7,955 nt of DNA from Desulfobulbaceae bacterium (GTDB taxonomy: Bacteria; Desulfobacterota; Desulfobulbia; Desulfobulbales; SURF-16). The notes under the pieces are model-generated. The model had not been told where the DNA came from, ran no database searches, and saw only the letters and a program-made list of their open reading frames with translations. Shown in pieces: positions 6,073-7,955 of this stretch (the stretch's first letter is position 1; every line of letters begins with the position of its first letter). The stretch lies in NCBI GenBank assembly GCA_023230525.1, contig JALNXE010000148.1, forward strand, positions 1-7,955, written 5' to 3'. Made by a program: the position numbers and the translations under genes.

Positions 6073-6822
6073 ATGAGAGCTTGTCCAGGGAGTACATTGT
6101 CGCAAAAAATTATCGTGGCGGTTGGTTTTTTTGTTCTTATCGGCTTTATCATGCCGGCCATGGCGCTGCCTCCTGAGGTGGAGGCGGACAAACTGCTGAT
6201 GTCGGCGACGGCGAAGCTGGACCGGGAGGACCAGGAGGCTGCGGGCCGGGACTTGGAAAAGATCAGGGCGCTCAAGGTCAGGTTGCCGGTAGAGTATTAT
6301 TTCCAGAACGGCCGCTACCTTGCCGCCGCCAAGCAGCCGGCCGAGGCCAAGAAGAGCCTGGAGACCTATCTGGACAAGGCGGGGAAGGAAGGGAAATCCT
6401 ATGATCCCGCCCTGAAATTGTACAGCCAGGTAGAGGCGGGCGAGAAACGCCTGGCACGGTTCAAGAATAACGGCGACGGTACGGTGACCGATGCCCAGAC
6501 CGGCCTGATGTGGGCGGCAAGTGACAATGGCCGGGACATTAACTGGGCAGACGCCAGGGAATATTGCCGGACTTACTCAGGCGGGGGGCATACCGGCTGG
6601 CGCATGCCAACCCAGGATGAACTGGCCGGGCTCTATGACAAGGAGGAAGCAGGCCCATACCATATAACGCCGTTGATCAAACTCTCAAAATGCTGTCCTT
6701 GGGCTATGGAGACTCAAGGCTCCGAGGCGGCCCACTTCTCGTTCGGCGACGGCTACCGTTACCTGGGCAGCCAGTTTGGCTCCCTCGAGGACCGGGTCTT
6801 GCCGGTGCGCAACGGCAAATGA
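6073..6822 (+). CDS. Exported DUF1566 (Lcl C-terminal-like) protein under riboswitch control
   Basis: A 249-residue secreted or periplasmic protein. Residues 1-31 look like a signal peptide with hydrophobic core 12-28 and a plausible cleavage after AMA (29-31). Residues 36-120 are helical and TPR-like (repeated AxKxxLE patterns: LLMSATAKLD, AEAKKSLETYL). Residues 129-247 match DUF1566: DGTVTDAQTGLMWA (135-148), W158, AREYC (161-165), GWRMPTQDEL (175-184) and a C-terminal DRVLPVRNG. The fold is a C-type-lectin or sulfatase-modifying-like scaffold often found on surface and adhesion proteins; I assign no enzymatic activity. Cysteines at 165, 207 and 208 could form a disulfide after export. The start is fixed by a strong AGGAGGG at 6062-6068. 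The gene lies 118 bp after the terminator of a GEMM riboswitch, so a second messenger probably sets its expression, which fits a cell-surface role. Confidence 0.88.
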   Translation: MRACPGSTLSQKIIVAVGFFVLIGFIMPAMALPPEVEADKLLMSATAKLDREDQEAAGRDLEKIRALKVRLPVEYYFQNGRYLAAAKQPAEAKKSLETYLDKAGKEGKSYDPALKLYSQVEAGEKRLARFKNNGDGTVTDAQTGLMWAASDNGRDINWADAREYCRTYSGGGHTGWRMPTQDELAGLYDKEEAGPYHITPLIKLSKCCPWAMETQGSEAAHFSFGDGYRYLGSQFGSLEDRVLPVRNGK

Positions 6823-6851
6823 TCCTTTGATTCGTTGAATATTTGATTTTC

Positions 6852-6881
6852 GGGTTACAGGGGGCGCGCCCCCTGTAACCC
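6852..6881. repeat. 30-bp perfect palindrome downstream of the DUF1566 gene
   Basis: GGGTTACAGGGGGCG (6852-6866) is followed immediately by its exact reverse complement (6867-6881). As RNA it would form a very stable GC-rich hairpin, 29 bases after the DUF1566 stop, and may serve as a transcript end, although no T-run follows on either strand. Other possibilities are a dispersed palindromic repeat or the end of a mobile element, since the accessory region begins here. Confidence 0.75.
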
Positions 6882-6936
6882 TGCCTGGCTGTTATTGACA
6901 ATATGCTGTTTCGACTTTCAGGTGCTACGTATACTC

Positions 6937-6957
6937 AGGGAACATCTCAAGTTCCCT
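6937..6957. repeat. Short hairpin, 7-bp arms and 7-base loop
   Basis: AGGGAAC (6937-6943) and GTTCCCT (6951-6957) are perfect complements around ATCTCAA. It lies in the noncoding stretch between the 30-bp palindrome and the truncated recombinase. No T-run follows. Function unknown. Confidence 0.4.
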
Positions 6958-6979
6958 ATTTTCATTTTGGATTGAGACC

Positions 6980-7006
6980 GCCAGTGGATATCTTTCATCT
7001 ACTGGC
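6980..7006. repeat. Short hairpin, 10-bp arms with one G-T pair
   Basis: GCCAGTGGAT (6980-6989) pairs with ATCTACTGGC (6997-7006), with one G-T pair and a 7-base loop. It comes 22 bases after a second hairpin with the same loop length. On the minus strand it lies just beyond the premature stop of the recombinase fragment. I find no GTTRRRY or RYYYAAC pair that would make it an integron attC site. Confidence 0.35.
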
Positions 7007-7038
7007 TTGCTTATACCCTCTTGTCATCTGCCTGAATT

Positions 7039-7467
7039 TCAAAGGTTCATGCATTCCGCCAGTCGTAAGCCGCAACCGTAAAGCAGTTTGATGATCAGAG
7101 CGTAAGGATACCCGGCATTAGCGACGATTCTGTCAATTTCCTCCCGAGATAAGACAACGGGGATGTACGGTTTACGCTTGGCCCGGACGATGCCTTCAAC
7201 TTTTGGAAACTCTTTTTCGAGGATATGCCGAAAAAGAAATAAAAGGGCATTAAAAGCAAGGTTCTGACTGGAGGCCGAGACATTTCGCTTGACGGCGAGA
7301 AAGCTCAAAAAGTCCTTAACATCAGAGATCTCAATAAGTTCAGAGTCTTTGTTCTTGACAAAATTTTGGAAATGATGAATCCAACCTTGATAGGCTTTCA
7401 GTGTTTTGGGAGAATAATGCCTGACTTTGATGGCTGACTCCAAAGTCCTATAGACTTTTGTCCAGTC
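7039..7467 (-). pseudogene. Truncated integron-integrase-like tyrosine recombinase
   Basis: This fragment encodes the N-terminal core-binding (SAM-like) domain and the start of the catalytic domain of an IntI/Xer-type recombinase. The motifs are RHYSPKTLKAYQGWI, FLSFLAV, VSASSQNLAFNALLFLFRHIL and LLYGCGLRLAE; the last carries the box I catalytic Arg. A TGA at 7039-7041 follows soon after. The catalytic Lys, the HxxR box, the second His or Trp and the Tyr nucleophile are all missing, so it cannot recombine DNA. The 5' end is also damaged. Family-like sequence (DWTKVYRTLESAI) continues upstream of the first usable TTG (7441-7443) to about 7467, and the frame stays open to 7551 with no ATG or GTG. 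A full integrase of this kind is about 320-340 residues; about 142 remain. I find no attI or attC site. It is a relic of a mobile element or integron-like locus. Confidence 0.8.
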
Positions 7468-7551
7468 CGAACCAGTTGTTTTTGGTGAAGACTGTTTCGT
7501 TAGTTCCGTCTCGTTTTTGCCCGCAGTGCAGTGAGTCGTGAGTTTGGGAGG

Positions 7552-7861
7552 CTATACATCCATGTGATTGCCTTTTGCTTTACTTTGTCTCCCTGTATCA
7601 CCACCTCGCGACGTGGGCGGAGCGGAGGAACTGATCTTTTCGCTGGTGCTTTGGGAAGTTGAGGCTGTTGATGCTTGAGGGGCGACTGGGTGCGAGTGAG
7701 TTGCGATAAGTTCAAAATAGATCGACAATGTAGTCCGTTTTTATCCAACCAATCTCGGAGAATCTAAAATGGCCAACAACATTGAAATATTATAAATCAC
7801 ATAACCAGTCACTTCAGCGGACCCTGTATAAGCTCAGACCACCTGATTTCGGAAGAATTTA
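7552..7861. other. Noncoding stretch between recombinase relic and partial right-edge gene
   Basis: I find no convincing gene here. A minus-strand open frame at 7500-7748 would begin at TTG, is rich in Pro, Arg and Lys, has no recognised domain and overlaps the recombinase frame. The segment from about 7812 (TTCAGCGGACCC) to the partial coding end at 7862 may be the outer end of an insertion element, but no second copy is in view. Confidence 0.4.
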
Positions 7862-7955
7862 TCATGACACCAATTCGTAGACCAGGCGCATGGATGTGCC
7901 AGGAAACCGGGTCATGGTGGCATTCAATTCCTCGCATAAATGGCGCAGTACCTCG
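7862..7955 (-). CDS. C-terminal tail of a partial protein, possibly a transposase
   Basis: Thirty codons run in from the window edge and end at TGA (7862-7864). The readable tail includes LRHLCEELNA and TRFPGTSMRLVYELVS. The pattern with FPGT and RLVYEL recalls the C-terminus of some DDE transposases, but I cannot name the family. Two facts in the context agree with an insertion element: a neighbouring recombinase relic, and a short noncoding run after the stop. The other minus-strand frame through this segment (stopping near 7809) looks less protein-like. Only the C-terminal part is visible and nothing catalytic can be judged. Confidence 0.4.
   Translation of the reverse strand, partial: EVLRHLCEELNATMTRFPGTSMRLVYELVS

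Noticed and set aside
6937..7006. Pair of hairpins considered as an integron attC site or small CRISPR
   Set aside because: Arms differ in sequence, there is no GTTRRRY and RYYYAAC pair, and there is no repeat-spacer periodicity.
6903..7091. Plus-strand open frame of 62 codons
   Set aside because: No ribosome binding site, no domain, overlaps the end of the recombinase relic and two hairpins.
7500..7748. Minus-strand open frame of 82 codons, rich in Pro, Arg and Lys
   Set aside because: Begins at TTG, shows no domain and overlaps another frame of the recombinase remnant; it may be decayed coding DNA but cannot be supported as a gene.

Overview
The window looks like chromosomal DNA from a Gram-negative deltaproteobacterium in the broad sense (Desulfobacterota). 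The reasons are an NtrB/NtrC-type two-component pair with a sigma-54 activator, a GEMM-class cyclic-dinucleotide riboswitch upstream of a secreted DUF1566 protein, and Shine-Dalgarno starts. No single marker fixes the genus, so the lineage is an inference.

Layout: (1) 60-2081, minus strand: a Lon-family ATP-dependent protease with an unusual architecture. It lacks the usual N-terminal substrate-binding domain and has a complete response-regulator receiver (REC) domain inserted between the Lon helical domain and the Walker A motif. A strong imperfect hairpin (1-52) follows its stop codon. (2) 2082-2780: a roughly 700-bp divergent intergenic region with several dyads, including a 28-bp perfect palindrome and candidate sigma-54 and sigma-70 promoters. 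(3) 2781-4226, plus strand: a membrane sensor histidine kinase with a helical periplasmic sensor. (4) 4367-5764, plus strand: an NtrC-family response regulator. (5) 5810-5954: a candidate promoter, a GEMM riboswitch and an intrinsic terminator. (6) 6073-6822, plus strand: an exported DUF1566 (Lcl C-terminal-like) protein. (7) 6823-7955: an accessory, decaying region with a 30-bp perfect palindrome, two short hairpins, a truncated integron-integrase-like tyrosine recombinase (minus) and, at the edge, the C-terminal tail of what may be a transposase (minus).

How the parts may work together: the kinase, the NtrC-type regulator and the REC-containing Lon sit side by side, and the two REC domains are clearly similar (about 50 identical positions of about 118 by hand alignment). 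The natural hypothesis is a branched phosphorelay. One periplasmic signal would drive both sigma-54-dependent transcription (NtrC-like protein) and controlled proteolysis (REC-Lon), with the dyads between the divergent genes as likely control sites. This is inferred from architecture and position. The riboswitch-DUF1566 unit is a separate transcription unit. Its aptamer carries an A at the position that separates cGAMP-type from c-di-GMP-type GEMM RNAs, and a swapped C-G pair where the family has G-C.
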